A stretch of 6,702 nucleotides of DNA. Source: an uncultured Paracoccaceae bacterium (lineage in GTDB: Bacteria > Pseudomonadota > Alphaproteobacteria > Rhodobacterales > Rhodobacteraceae). Made by a program: the position numbers and the translations under genes. Within the stretch, counting starts at the first letter, position 1, and each line of letters opens with the position of its first letter. The stretch is from positions 1-6,702 of the forward strand of contig CALESR010000084.1 in NCBI GenBank assembly GCA_937907485.1, written 5' to 3'. Shown in pieces: positions 1-5,502 of the stretch. The notes under the pieces are model-generated. The model was not told where the DNA came from. It made no database searches and was given only the letters and a program-made list of their open reading frames with translations.

Positions 1-1070
1 GCCTCGATCTCGTCGCCGATCCAGCGCGCCTCGTCCTCGCCGTCCCAATGGCCGATCAGCCGGAGTTTTTCGCCGCCTTCGGCCTCGGTCCACAGCGTCT
101 TGCCCAGCCGCCCCTGATTGGCGGCGATCACGCCCGAGGCCGCTGCCAGAATATGCGGGGTCGAGCGATAGTTCTGCTCCAGCCGGATCACCGTCGCGCC
201 GGGGAAATCACGCTCAAAGCGCAGGATGTTGCCGACCTCGGCGCCGCGCCAGCCATAGATCGACTGATCGTCATCACCGACGCAGCAGATGTTCTGGTGT
301 GACTGCGCCAGCAGGCGCAGGAGCAGATATTGCGCGACGTTGGTGTCCTGATATTCGTCCACCAGCAGAAACCGCAGCCAGCGCTGGTATTGTGCCAGCA
401 CATCGGGGTGTTTTTGGAAAATCGTCACCACATGCAGCAGAAGGTCGCCGAAATCGCAGGCATTCAGCGTGCGCAGACGCTCCTGATAGGCGGCGTAAAG
501 TTCGGTTCCGCGGTTGTTGAAGGCCCCGGCCTCGGCCCCCGGCACGGCCTCGGGGCGCCACGCGCGGTTCTTCCAGCCGTCGATCACCCCGGCCAACGCG
601 CGGGCAGGCCAGCGCTTTTCATCCATGTTGAAGCCCTGGATCAACTGCTTGAGCAGGCGCAGCTGATCGTCGGTGTCCAGAATGGTGAAATTCGGTTTCA
701 GCCCGACCAGTTCGGCGTGGCGGCGCAGGAATTTCACCCCAATCGAGTGAAAGGTGCCCAGCCAAGGCATGCCCTCGACCGCGTCGCCCAGCAAGGCACC
801 GATGCGGTGCTTCATCTCGCGCGCGGCCTTGTTGGTAAAGGTGACGGCGAGGATTTCGTTTGGCCGGGCCTTGCCAGTGGCGATCAGATGCGCGATGCGG
901 GCGGTCAATGCACGGGTCTTGCCGGTGCCCGCCCCGGCCAGCATCAGCACCGGGCCGTCGAGCGCCTCGACCGCGGCGCGTTGGGCCGGGTTCAGCCCGT
1001 CCAGATACCGCCCCGCGTGCGAGGCGGTGGCACCCGCAAGGGCCATCGACGACAGGCTGCGTTCACTCAT
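1..1070 (-). CDS. uvrD: UvrD/PcrA-type superfamily 1 DNA helicase, N-terminal half (cut by the window edge)
   Basis: ATP-driven 3'-5' DNA helicase of the UvrD/Rep/PcrA family, acting in nucleotide excision repair, mismatch repair and clearing of stalled replication. About 357 codons are visible; full-length members have roughly 700-800. The superfamily 1 motifs come in the expected order: Walker A AGAGTGKT at residues 45-52 (K51), TFTNKAAREM at 77-86, Walker B LVDEYQDT at 236-243 (D238, E239), VGDDDQSIYGWRGA at 264-277 and LEQNYRST at 297-304. The start at 1070 (MSERSLSS) is preceded by a weak purine stretch (GGGGA about 9 nt upstream); a second ATG at codon 9 has no better site. The gene begins 57 nt after the desaturase stop on the same strand, so co-transcription is possible. 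UvrD, PcrA and Rep cannot be told apart with the C-terminal half missing. Confidence 0.95.
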   Translation of the reverse strand, partial: MSERSLSSMALAGATASHAGRYLDGLNPAQRAAVEALDGPVLMLAGAGTGKTRALTARIAHLIATGKARPNEILAVTFTNKAAREMKHRIGALLGDAVEGMPWLGTFHSIGVKFLRRHAELVGLKPNFTILDTDDQLRLLKQLIQGFNMDEKRWPARALAGVIDGWKNRAWRPEAVPGAEAGAFNNRGTELYAAYQERLRTLNACDFGDLLLHVVTIFQKHPDVLAQYQRWLRFLLVDEYQDTNVAQYLLLRLLAQSHQNICCVGDDDQSIYGWRGAEVGNILRFERDFPGATVIRLEQNYRSTPHILAAASGVIAANQGRLGKTLWTEAEGGEKLRLIGHWDGEDEARWIGDEIE

Positions 1071-1127
1071 CCGGCGTTCCCCACTTGTTCCCGTCATGCC
1101 CGTCTTGACGCCCGGGCGCAAGCCCCC

Positions 1128-2009
1128 TCAACGCCGCCGGGCCAGATAGGCGCGCGAAAACGCCAGATAGCCGTCGGCGGTGACCTGCAGGTGCGCGCGC
1201 ATCAGGGCGTGCAGCGCGGGCAGCCGGTCAAAGGGCACGCCGGGATGGGTGTGGTGCTCGGCGTGAAAGGGCATGTTCCAGGCGATAAAGCGCAGGGCAG
1301 CGGTGGTAAAGGTGGTGCGGCTGTTGGCGAACATGTCGGCGACCTGCGGGCAATCGCCATGCTCGGCCAGCAGGTAAAGCCGCAGGACCGGCTGACCCAG
1401 CACCGCGGGCACCACCCAAAGCCAGAGCACAAGCGGCGATGCGAACAGGCTGAGTGCGGCGAGGGCATAGAGGGCGAGCAGGATCCGGGCCTCGATTTGT
1501 GCCCGACGGCGGGCGCGGTCGGGCAGATAGGCGGGGCGCTCGGTGCCGGTTGCCAGCCGGGCCAGCAGCGTCAACGCCCCCCACCACAGCGGCAAGCCGC
1601 TGACATGCCAGAGCCATTGCACGCGGGTTTCCGGCTTTGGCGAGTCCAGTTCGGGGTCGCCGGGTTGGTTGGTAAGCCGATGATGTGCAAGGTGAAAATA
1701 GCGAAACCACAGGAACGGGTTCAGCAGCAGCGCGCCGCAGGCATGGCCGACCGCGTCGCACAGCGCGTCGCTGGCAAAGGGCGTGCGGTGGGTGCATTCG
1801 TGTTCCAGCGTGAACAGGAACACCAACAACACCCCGTGGATCGGCAGCAGCAGCGGCCAGACCGGCACCTGCGCCGCAATCAGCGTGCCGGTCAGCGCCA
1901 ATGCGCCCAGATGGCCAGCCAGATGCGCCAGCCCCTGCCATGGGTGGCGGGCGGTCAGGTCGGCGCGGGTCTGCGGCGGCAGGCTGGCGAGAAAGCGGCT
2001 GTGGTCCAT
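1128..2009 (-). CDS. Membrane-bound di-iron fatty acid desaturase family protein
   Basis: A 293-aa integral membrane protein with the three histidine boxes that bind the di-iron centre in the FA_desaturase family: H70-ECT-H74, H106-LA-HH110 and H249-AE-HH253, plus a further histidine in LLAEHG (H217). Hydrophobic stretches near residues 33-68, 85-103, 137-152 and 175-212 fit a four-helix membrane protein with the boxes on the cytoplasmic face. The likely reaction is O2-dependent desaturation or hydroxylation of an acyl chain or other lipid. The family also holds carotenoid-modifying enzymes and the dihydrorhizobitoxine desaturase type, so the substrate is open. The length is typical of short bacterial members. 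No Shine-Dalgarno sequence is visible before ATG 2009. An exact TTGACA lies 30 nt upstream (2044-2039), which leaves room for a leaderless transcript. The neighbours do not point to a pathway. Confidence 0.88.
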   Translation of the reverse strand: MDHSRFLASLPPQTRADLTARHPWQGLAHLAGHLGALALTGTLIAAQVPVWPLLLPIHGVLLVFLFTLEHECTHRTPFASDALCDAVGHACGALLLNPFLWFRYFHLAHHRLTNQPGDPELDSPKPETRVQWLWHVSGLPLWWGALTLLARLATGTERPAYLPDRARRRAQIEARILLALYALAALSLFASPLVLWLWVVPAVLGQPVLRLYLLAEHGDCPQVADMFANSRTTFTTAALRFIAWNMPFHAEHHTHPGVPFDRLPALHALMRAHLQVTADGYLAFSRAYLARRR

Positions 2010-2070
2010 GCGGTCAGGCTGGTTTGCAGGCGCGCCGGTGTCAAGCCGGGCACGGTGCCCCTGCAGCGGG

Positions 2071-2865
2071 TCAGGCCGCCTGCGCCAGAGCCTCGGGCGC
2101 GAAGGGGCGGATTTCCACGGATTCGCCGCGGAAGATGCAGAATGAGCCCTGCGGGATCACCTCCCACCCGGTTTCATCGGACTCGAGCGGTTCCGAAACC
2201 ACGGCGCGGCCCCCGCGCCCGTCGCTCCAGCGGTGCCAGAGCGACGGCGCGGCCTCGTCGGAGGCATAGCGCACAGCATACAGTGTCTGCCCATCGCTGA
2301 AGGCGGCGGTCAGGCGGATGTGGGGCGTGCTGCCCTTGGCCCGGCTGAGCGCGCCCATCCGCGCGGTGGCGCGTTCCAGCGCGCCTTGCGGATCGTCGTG
2401 CAACCCCTCGGCTAGGGCGACGAGGAACAGCGCCTCGCTGTCGGTGGCGCCCTTGCGTTGAGAATACAGGCTGTCGGGGATCAGCATGTCGGCGTCGCGG
2501 CGAAAGGCGTCATAGCCGCCGATCTGGCCATTGTGCATGAAGCTCCAGCGGCCAACGGCAAAGGGGTGGCAATTGTTGCGGCTGGTGGCGGTGCCCGTCG
2601 AGGCGCGCACATGGGCAAGGAACAGCGGCGATTTCACCTGCGCGGTGATCGAGCGCAGGTTGGGGTCGGACCAGGCGGGCAGGATGTCGCGGTAAAGCCC
2701 CGGTTCCGCCCGGTCACCATACCAAGCGATGCCGAAACCGTCAGCGTTGATCGCCGAGGAGCATTGCGTGGCGCAGTGGCTTTGGTGGATCAGCGAGTGG
2801 CCGGGGCGGCTGACGACATCCTCAAGGAAAATCGGCGCTCCGATATAGGCGGCCCAGCGGCACAT
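2071..2865 (-). CDS. Stand-alone class II glutamine amidotransferase (YafJ/EgtC-like)
   Basis: A 264-aa protein made of a single Ntn-type class II glutamine amidotransferase domain, which hydrolyses glutamine (or a gamma-glutamyl amide) with an N-terminal cysteine. After Met removal the nucleophile is C2 (MCRWAAYIGAP). Other family signatures are DGFGIAWY at 42-49, HVRAST at 85-90, the NNCHPF segment at 97-102, HNG at 111-113 (oxyanion region) and TDSEALF at 141-147. The frame is open further upstream to an ATG at 2934, but only the start at 2865 places cysteine at position 2. It also has GGAG seven bases upstream, so it is the chosen start. No synthase domain or obvious acceptor-enzyme gene is adjacent, and ergothioneine genes are not seen here, so the name EgtC would be unsafe. 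A weak -10-like TACACT lies at 2930-2925 without a convincing -35. Confidence 0.9.
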   Translation of the reverse strand: MCRWAAYIGAPIFLEDVVSRPGHSLIHQSHCATQCSSAINADGFGIAWYGDRAEPGLYRDILPAWSDPNLRSITAQVKSPLFLAHVRASTGTATSRNNCHPFAVGRWSFMHNGQIGGYDAFRRDADMLIPDSLYSQRKGATDSEALFLVALAEGLHDDPQGALERATARMGALSRAKGSTPHIRLTAAFSDGQTLYAVRYASDEAAPSLWHRWSDGRGGRAVVSEPLESDETGWEVIPQGSFCIFRGESVEIRPFAPEALAQAA

Positions 2866-3030
2866 GCGATGGCTCCGGTTGCAGGGCGGCACAGGTTGGC
2901 CGCCGCCGTCAGTTTGGTTGGAAAAGTGTAACACGAGGTTAAGGCGCGCCGCCAGTGGGGCCGATGCACGGATGTGTCACTGGGGATGGCGACCCTCGAT
3001 GCGTGGCTTTTCGCACAGCATCAACACAAT
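2866..3030. other. Spacer between the hairpin array and the amidotransferase gene
   Basis: This 165-nt stretch separates the terminator of the hairpin array from the amidotransferase start on the same strand. No coding sequence can be supported. It holds the GGAG ribosome site of the amidotransferase and a weak -10-like TACACT (2930-2925, minus strand). That would give a leader of about 50 nt, but no good -35 accompanies it. Confidence 0.4.
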
Positions 3031-3066
3031 GAAAAAGAGCGGCTGCCGAGGGAGGAGGGCAGCCGC
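3031..3066 (-). terminator. Array hairpin 8, doubling as intrinsic terminator of the DUF1127-sRNA transcript
   Basis: A perfect 9-bp GC-rich stem (3039-3047 with 3058-3066) carries the exact motif in its loop region (3050-3058). On the minus strand it is followed at once by TCTTTTTC (3038-3031). Hairpin plus T-run is the classic Rho-independent terminator, so this last array member both ends the transcript and forms the 3' end of the last sRNA. Confidence 0.85.
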
Positions 3067-3078
3067 GCTATCGGCGGA

Positions 3079-3100
3079 GGTTCGGGGAGGAGGTCGAACC
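3079..3100 (-). ncRNA. Array hairpin 7
   Basis: A perfect 6-bp stem GGTTCG/CGAACC (3079-3084 with 3095-3100) with a 10-nt loop holding the exact motif at 3085-3093. Confidence 0.75.
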
Positions 3101-3117
3101 CGCGCGTCTTGTGAGGC

Positions 3118-3144
3118 GCGACGACCGGGGAGGAGGTCGGTCGC
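3118..3144 (-). ncRNA. Array hairpin 6
   Basis: GACC/GGTC (3123-3126 with 3135-3138) and GCGAC/GTCGC (3118-3122 with 3140-3144) form a 9-bp stem with one bulged base at 3139. The motif at 3128-3136 is exact, its outer bases taking part in the stem. Confidence 0.7.
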
Positions 3145-3161
3145 CGCGCCCATGACAGACA

Positions 3162-3176
3162 CCGGGGGAGGACCGG
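3162..3176 (-). ncRNA. Array hairpin 5, degenerate copy
   Basis: Only a 4-bp CCGG/CCGG stem (3162-3165 with 3173-3176) with a 7-nt loop, reading TCCTCCC on the minus strand (3172-3166). The motif lacks its first two bases and the stem is short, so this copy is either decaying or not functional on its own. Confidence 0.45.
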
Positions 3177-3185
3177 CATCCGCAA

Positions 3186-3217
3186 CCTTTGGGGCCGTCA
3201 GGGGCCCCGGAATTCGA
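3186..3217 (-). repeat. Spacer module, copy 2 (between the two hairpin blocks)
   Basis: On the plus strand CCTTTGGGGCCG (3186-3197) and CGGAATTCGA (3208-3217) are separated by 10 nt (TCAGGGGCCC). The same two words occur joined at 3385-3406. This module accounts for the 66-nt gap between the fourth and fifth motifs and suggests duplication of a larger unit. Confidence 0.6.
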
Positions 3218-3218
3218 G

Positions 3219-3254
3219 GCGCGGTTGCCCAGGGAGGAGGGGGGGCAACCGCGC
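3219..3254 (-). ncRNA. Array hairpin 4 (longest perfect stem)
   Basis: A perfect 12-bp stem (3219-3230 with 3243-3254) closes a 12-nt loop holding the exact motif at 3232-3240. It is the most stable-looking hairpin of the set and ends the first block of four. Confidence 0.8.
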
Positions 3255-3265
3255 TGAGTGCTCTC

Positions 3266-3287
3266 GGCCCAGGGAGGAGGAGGGGCC
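3266..3287 (-). ncRNA. Array hairpin 3
   Basis: A short stem GGCCC/GGGCC (3266-3270 with 3283-3287) encloses the exact motif at 3272-3280. Its left arm and loop closely match hairpin 1, suggesting the two share a recent origin. Confidence 0.65.
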
Positions 3288-3300
3288 TAAGCGACTGGTC

Positions 3301-3335
3301 GGAACAGGCCGCAGGGAGGAGGAAGCGGCGGTTCC
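3301..3335 (-). ncRNA. Array hairpin 2
   Basis: GCCGC/GCGGC (3308-3312 with 3325-3329) is continued by GGAAC/GTTCC (3301-3305 with 3331-3335) across a small internal loop. The exact motif is at 3314-3322. Confidence 0.75.
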
Positions 3336-3340
3336 TGGCA

Positions 3341-3371
3341 CGATCGGCCCAGGGAGGAGGGAGGGCCGTCG
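3341..3371 (-). ncRNA. Array hairpin 1 (first transcribed)
   Basis: The CGGCCC/GGGCCG stem (3345-3350 with 3363-3368) is extended by CGA/TCG (3341-3343 with 3369-3371) across one bulged T. The loop carries the exact motif at 3352-3360. Confidence 0.75.
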
Positions 3372-3384
3372 TCTGGTCTCCGGG

Positions 3385-3406
3385 CCTTTGGGGCCGCGGA
3401 ATTCGA
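3385..3406 (-). repeat. Spacer module, copy 1 (between the DUF1127 stop and hairpin 1)
   Basis: CCTTTGGGGCCG (3385-3396) and CGGAATTCGA (3397-3406) are contiguous here. On the minus strand the stretch can form short GGCC-based hairpins. It is the first recognisable element after the DUF1127 stop, where processing of the mRNA from the sRNAs would be expected. Confidence 0.6.
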
Positions 3407-3427
3407 TGGGGCCGTCGGCCCGGTGCG

Positions 3428-3649
3428 TCAGGCGTCGCGGCCGTAAGCAGCCTCATGTGCGAGGCGCGAGATCATGCTGCGGCTGATGCCCAGATCGTTG
3501 AGCTCGCGGGTCGTCAGCGAGTTCAACTCGTTATAGGTGCGGGTATAAACCCGCGAGCGGGCCCAGGCGGCCGAGAGGCCGGCGAAGAGATCGGCGATCG
3601 GCGACAGAAGGCCGATGGTGCGCGAGCTGTGGGCGGTGGCGTAAGCCAT
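3428..3649 (-). CDS. ccaF1: DUF1127 small RNA-binding protein, CcaF1-like
   Basis: A 73-aa basic protein. The DUF1127 core fills the second half: YNELNSLTTRELNDLGISR at residues 39-57, preceded by an Arg/Tyr-rich stretch (RSRVYTRTY, 31-39). The start at 3649 (MAYATAHSSR) has AAGGAA about 8 bases upstream. The frame is open to an ATG at 3739, but neither that nor the one at 3718 or 3670 (MTKG) has a ribosome site, and they would overlap the promoter or leader. In Rhodobacter sphaeroides the homologue CcaF1, of similar size, binds RNA and promotes maturation of the CcsR sRNAs encoded directly downstream. The same arrangement here, with eight CCTCCTCCC hairpins starting about 57 nt after the stop codon, supports that assignment. 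The family call is secure; RNA-chaperone function is taken from the homologue. Confidence 0.88.
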   Translation of the reverse strand: MAYATAHSSRTIGLLSPIADLFAGLSAAWARSRVYTRTYNELNSLTTRELNDLGISRSMISRLAHEAAYGRDA

Positions 3650-3711
3650 GGTGTTCGTTCCTTTGGTCATCTCTGGGGCGTTCTGGATCGTCTCGTTCCC
3701 CGTTGACGCAA

Positions 3712-3739
3712 ACATGGGCCTAATGCTGCGACTGCACAA
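3712..3739 (-). promoter_or_regulatory. Candidate RpoH-type promoter of the DUF1127-sRNA operon
   Basis: On the minus strand TTGTGC (3739-3734) is followed after 15 nt by CCCATGT (3718-3712). The latter fits the heat-shock sigma -10 consensus CCCATnT, and the spacing suits RpoH promoters. The predicted start lies near 3705, giving a leader of about 55 nt. The R. sphaeroides locus is driven by RpoHI/RpoHII, which agrees. The -35 matches only in its TTG core. Confidence 0.5.
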
Positions 3740-3803
3740 TACCCGGCAACCGCAATGCTGCCATGCAGCGACGGAATGGCGACGTTGCGTAAACTTGGCC
3801 TCA

Positions 3804-3831
3804 TTTTCAGGGGGTTCGGTGAAAATTTAAT
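3804..3831 (+). promoter_or_regulatory. Candidate sigma-70 promoter of mrp
   Basis: TTTTCA (3804-3809), a 16-nt spacer and TTTAAT (3826-3831, five of six consensus bases) lie in an AT-rich patch of an otherwise GC-rich region. It would start transcription near 3838. Inferred from sequence only. Confidence 0.35.
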
Positions 3832-3966
3832 CGGAAAGACAAATTCTGATTGCAGGTTTTCCTCCCGATTTCGGCAGGTTACAGCCGGGAATTCGGGCTT
3901 TGCCCTTGTCTTGGGCGCAAAGACGCGCAGGTTAGCAGCGATCCTTTTCGCATCGGAGTTTCTGTC

Positions 3967-5049
3967 ATGTCCCATTCCCCGGCGCCCACGCGCGAGGCCG
4001 TTCTGGCCGTCTTGTCGCGTCTTGCCCTGCCGCAGGGCGGTGATCCGGTCAGCCGCGATCTGGTGCGCGCGCTGGTGATCGAGGGCGGCGCGGTGCGATT
4101 CGTGCTGGAGGCAGCGACCCCGGACGAGGCACGGGCGCTGGAGCCGGTGCGGCAAGCGGCCGAGCGGGCGGTCGCGGCGATGCCGGGGGTCGACAAGGTG
4201 GCCGTGGCGATGACCGCGCATGGACCGGCGGTCAAAAAGCCGAGCGGCGAGCCGCCCTCGCTGCAGATCGGCCGGCATCCGACGCCCGGCCCGTCCGAGG
4301 TGCCGGGGGTCAAGCGGATCATCGCTGTCGGCTCGGGCAAGGGCGGGGTGGGAAAATCGACCGTCGCGGTCAATCTGGCGGTCTCGCTGGCGCGCGAGGG
4401 CTGGCGGGTCGGGCTGGTGGATGCCGATATCTATGGCCCCAGCCAGCCGCGCATGATGGGCGTCAGCAAGCGCCCGGCCTCGCCCGATGGCAAGACGATC
4501 ATCCCGCCGGTGGCATTTGGTGTGCGGATGATCTCGGTCGGGTTGATGCTGCCCGAGGATCAGGCGCTGATCTGGCGCGGCCCGATGCTGATGGGTGCGT
4601 TGCAGCAGTTGATGACGCAGGTGGCCTGGGGCGAGTTGGATGCGTTGGTGATCGACATGCCGCCGGGGACGGGGGACGTGCAGATGACCCTGTGCCAGAA
4701 GTTCCCGGTGACCGGCGCGATCGTGGTCAGCACGCCGCAGGATGTGGCGCTGCTGGATGCCCGCCGCGCCTTGAACGCCTTTGCCACGCTGAAAACGCCG
4801 GTTCTGGGCCTTGTCGAGAACATGGCGACCTATATCTGCCCGAACTGCGGCCACGAGGCGCATATCTTTGGCGAGGGCGGCGTGCGGCGCGAGGCCGAGA
4901 AGCTGGGCCTGCCGTTCCTCGGGTCCCTGCCGCTGGCGGTCGAGGTGCGGCTGTCGGGTGACGGCGGTGTGCCGGTGGCCGCAACGGACTCGGCGCTGGC
5001 CGAACCCTACCGTCAGATGGCGCGCGACTTGATGGCGCAACTGGCCTGA
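3967..5049 (+). CDS. mrp: Mrp/NBP35-family iron-sulfur cluster carrier ATPase (ApbC)
   Basis: A 360-aa cytoplasmic P-loop NTPase that holds a [4Fe-4S] cluster at a dimer interface and passes it to apo-proteins. The N-terminal ~80 residues resemble the MIP18/DUF59 domain common in bacterial Mrp. A linker of about 30 residues follows, then the deviant Walker [12 protein letters not shown] at 122-132. The [10 protein letters not shown] segment follows it, and [10 protein letters not shown] is the Walker B/switch region. The cluster-binding CPNC motif has C291 and C294. Length and domain order are normal. The start at 3967 has CGGAG with 8 nt spacing; the open frame extends to 3850, but that stretch looks like leader. 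The gene stands alone, diverging from the DUF1127 operon, with a candidate terminator about 110 nt downstream. The family is certain; client proteins are unknown. Confidence 0.95.
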   Translation: MSHSPAPTREAVLAVLSRLALPQGGDPVSRDLVRALVIEGGAVRFVLEAATPDEARALEPVRQAAERAVAAMPGVDKVAVAMTAHGPAVKKPSGEPPSLQIGRHPTPGPSEVPGVKRIIAVGSGKGGVGKSTVAVNLAVSLAREGWRVGLVDADIYGPSQPRMMGVSKRPASPDGKTIIPPVAFGVRMISVGLMLPEDQALIWRGPMLMGALQQLMTQVAWGELDALVIDMPPGTGDVQMTLCQKFPVTGAIVVSTPQDVALLDARRALNAFATLKTPVLGLVENMATYICPNCGHEAHIFGEGGVRREAEKLGLPFLGSLPLAVEVRLSGDGGVPVAATDSALAEPYRQMARDLMAQLA

Positions 5050-5464
5050 GGGCGATCTGGGAATAGTTGGGATTGGCACGGGATCGGCGAGGTCTGGCCG
5101 GGAATGGCGCCTGATCGCGGCCCCGTGGCGGGCGCTGTGGCGGCCTGATCCAGCCATTTCCCGGCGGTCGCTGGGATTTTCTGGGCCAAGGGCGGCGCGG
5201 GCGGGCGGCGGGAAGCTGCCGCTGTGGTGCGATTCACGCGCTGGTGTGTTGATTTTTCCGCGAATAGCCGCGATTCTTGCGTAATTCGCAGTTGCCTGTT
5301 GCTTGAATGCCACGAAATCAGGCCGCCGGGGTGCCGAATCGGGCGTTTGGGCCCTGTGCGTTCGCTTGATGTGGTGTGGCGATTGTCAGACATCCCAAGA
5401 TGTTGATTTTCTCGCCGGACCCTCGCAGCATCTGGGCCAAGGGGCCCTCCGCGATTTGCGAATT
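5050..5464. other. Non-coding stretch between mrp and the dcw regulatory region
   Basis: No gene is supported on either strand. The left part holds the mrp terminator candidate. From about 5225 the base composition turns AT-richer, as expected of a regulatory region. Items seen: TTGATT-17 nt-GATTCT (5249-5277), a modest promoter-like pair on the plus strand; three GANTC sites (5231, 5272, 5336) that could be CcrM methylation targets; and a 13-nt direct repeat TCTGGGCCAAGGG at 5180-5192 and 5431-5443. Confidence 0.4.
5159..5180 (+). terminator. Candidate terminator of mrp
   Basis: TCCCGGC (5159-5165) pairs with GCTGGGA (5170-5176), with one G-T wobble and a 4-nt loop, followed by TTTT (5177-5180). 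It lies about 110 nt after the mrp stop. The stem is short, so the call is tentative. Confidence 0.4.
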
Positions 5465-5489
5465 TCCCAACTTTTCCCATTGCGACCCA
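5465..5489 (-). promoter_or_regulatory. Three 10-bp-phased TGGGN boxes, candidate MraZ operator
   Basis: On the minus strand TGGGT (5489-5485), TGGGA (5479-5475) and TGGGA (5469-5465) are separated by exactly 5 nt each. Three TGGGN direct repeats with 5-nt spacers are the described Escherichia coli MraZ binding pattern in front of the dcw operon. Here they lie about 260 nt before mraZ and point the opposite way, close to where the leader transcript should begin. This suggests autoregulation by the MraZ encoded downstream. Confidence 0.6.
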
Positions 5490-5502
5490 AGAAATACCAT
5501 GG

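Larger units (their letters stand above)
3031..3372 (-). ncRNA. Array of eight CcsR/'cuckoo'-type sRNA hairpins downstream of the DUF1127 gene
   Basis: Read on the minus strand, eight consecutive stem-loops each present CCTCCTCCC (seven exact, one shortened) in the loop. The stems differ in sequence but still pair, which points to RNA structure rather than simple repeat spread. Motif positions on the plus strand are 3050, 3085, 3128, 3166, 3232, 3272, 3314 and 3352, so spacing is 35-43 nt except one gap of 66. Rhodobacter sphaeroides has the same order: the DUF1127 gene (RSP_6037, CcaF1), then CcsR1-4. Those stress-induced sRNAs, processed from the common transcript, affect C1 metabolism and pyruvate dehydrogenase. 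The loop resembles the 3' end of 16S rRNA, so base pairing with Shine-Dalgarno sequences of target mRNAs is the expected mode. Whether a mature RNA holds one or two hairpins cannot be read from sequence. Transcription from the DUF1127 promoter is inferred. Confidence 0.85.
3650..3966. other. Divergent intergenic region between the DUF1127 gene and mrp
   Basis: The 317-nt stretch holds the leader and promoter of the DUF1127 gene on its left side. On its right side is a candidate sigma-70 promoter for mrp, with a leader of roughly 130 nt. Within that leader CTTTGC/GCAAAG (3898-3903 with 3917-3922) can pair, but no known riboswitch was recognised. No coding sequence is supported. Confidence 0.5.

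Noticed and set aside
330..2300. Plus-strand open frame of 656 codons
   Set aside because: It lies antisense to the helicase, desaturase and amidotransferase genes, whose motifs are clear. Its protein shows no recognisable domain and is rich in Arg, Gln, Gly and Pro, as expected of a GC-rich shadow frame.
3050..3360. Repeated plus-strand GGGAGGAGG as a series of ribosome binding sites for small genes
   Set aside because: No start codons with sensible frames follow at fixed distance. The flanking inverted arms and minus-strand T-run show that the functional strand is the minus strand.
3039..3371. CRISPR array
   Set aside because: The shared word is only 9 nt, sits in loops between self-complementary arms, and spacing is irregular (35-66 nt). 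No cas genes are present.
2977..3456. Minus-strand 159-codon frame over the hairpin array
   Set aside because: It overlaps the end of the DUF1127 gene in another frame and runs through the hairpins. The protein is Pro/Ala/Arg-rich, and the repeated PPP stretches are just the translated CCTCCTCCC motif.
3667..5313. Minus-strand open frame of 548 codons
   Set aside because: It is antisense to mrp and spans its promoter and terminator regions. The translation is rich in Arg, His and Asp, with no known domain.
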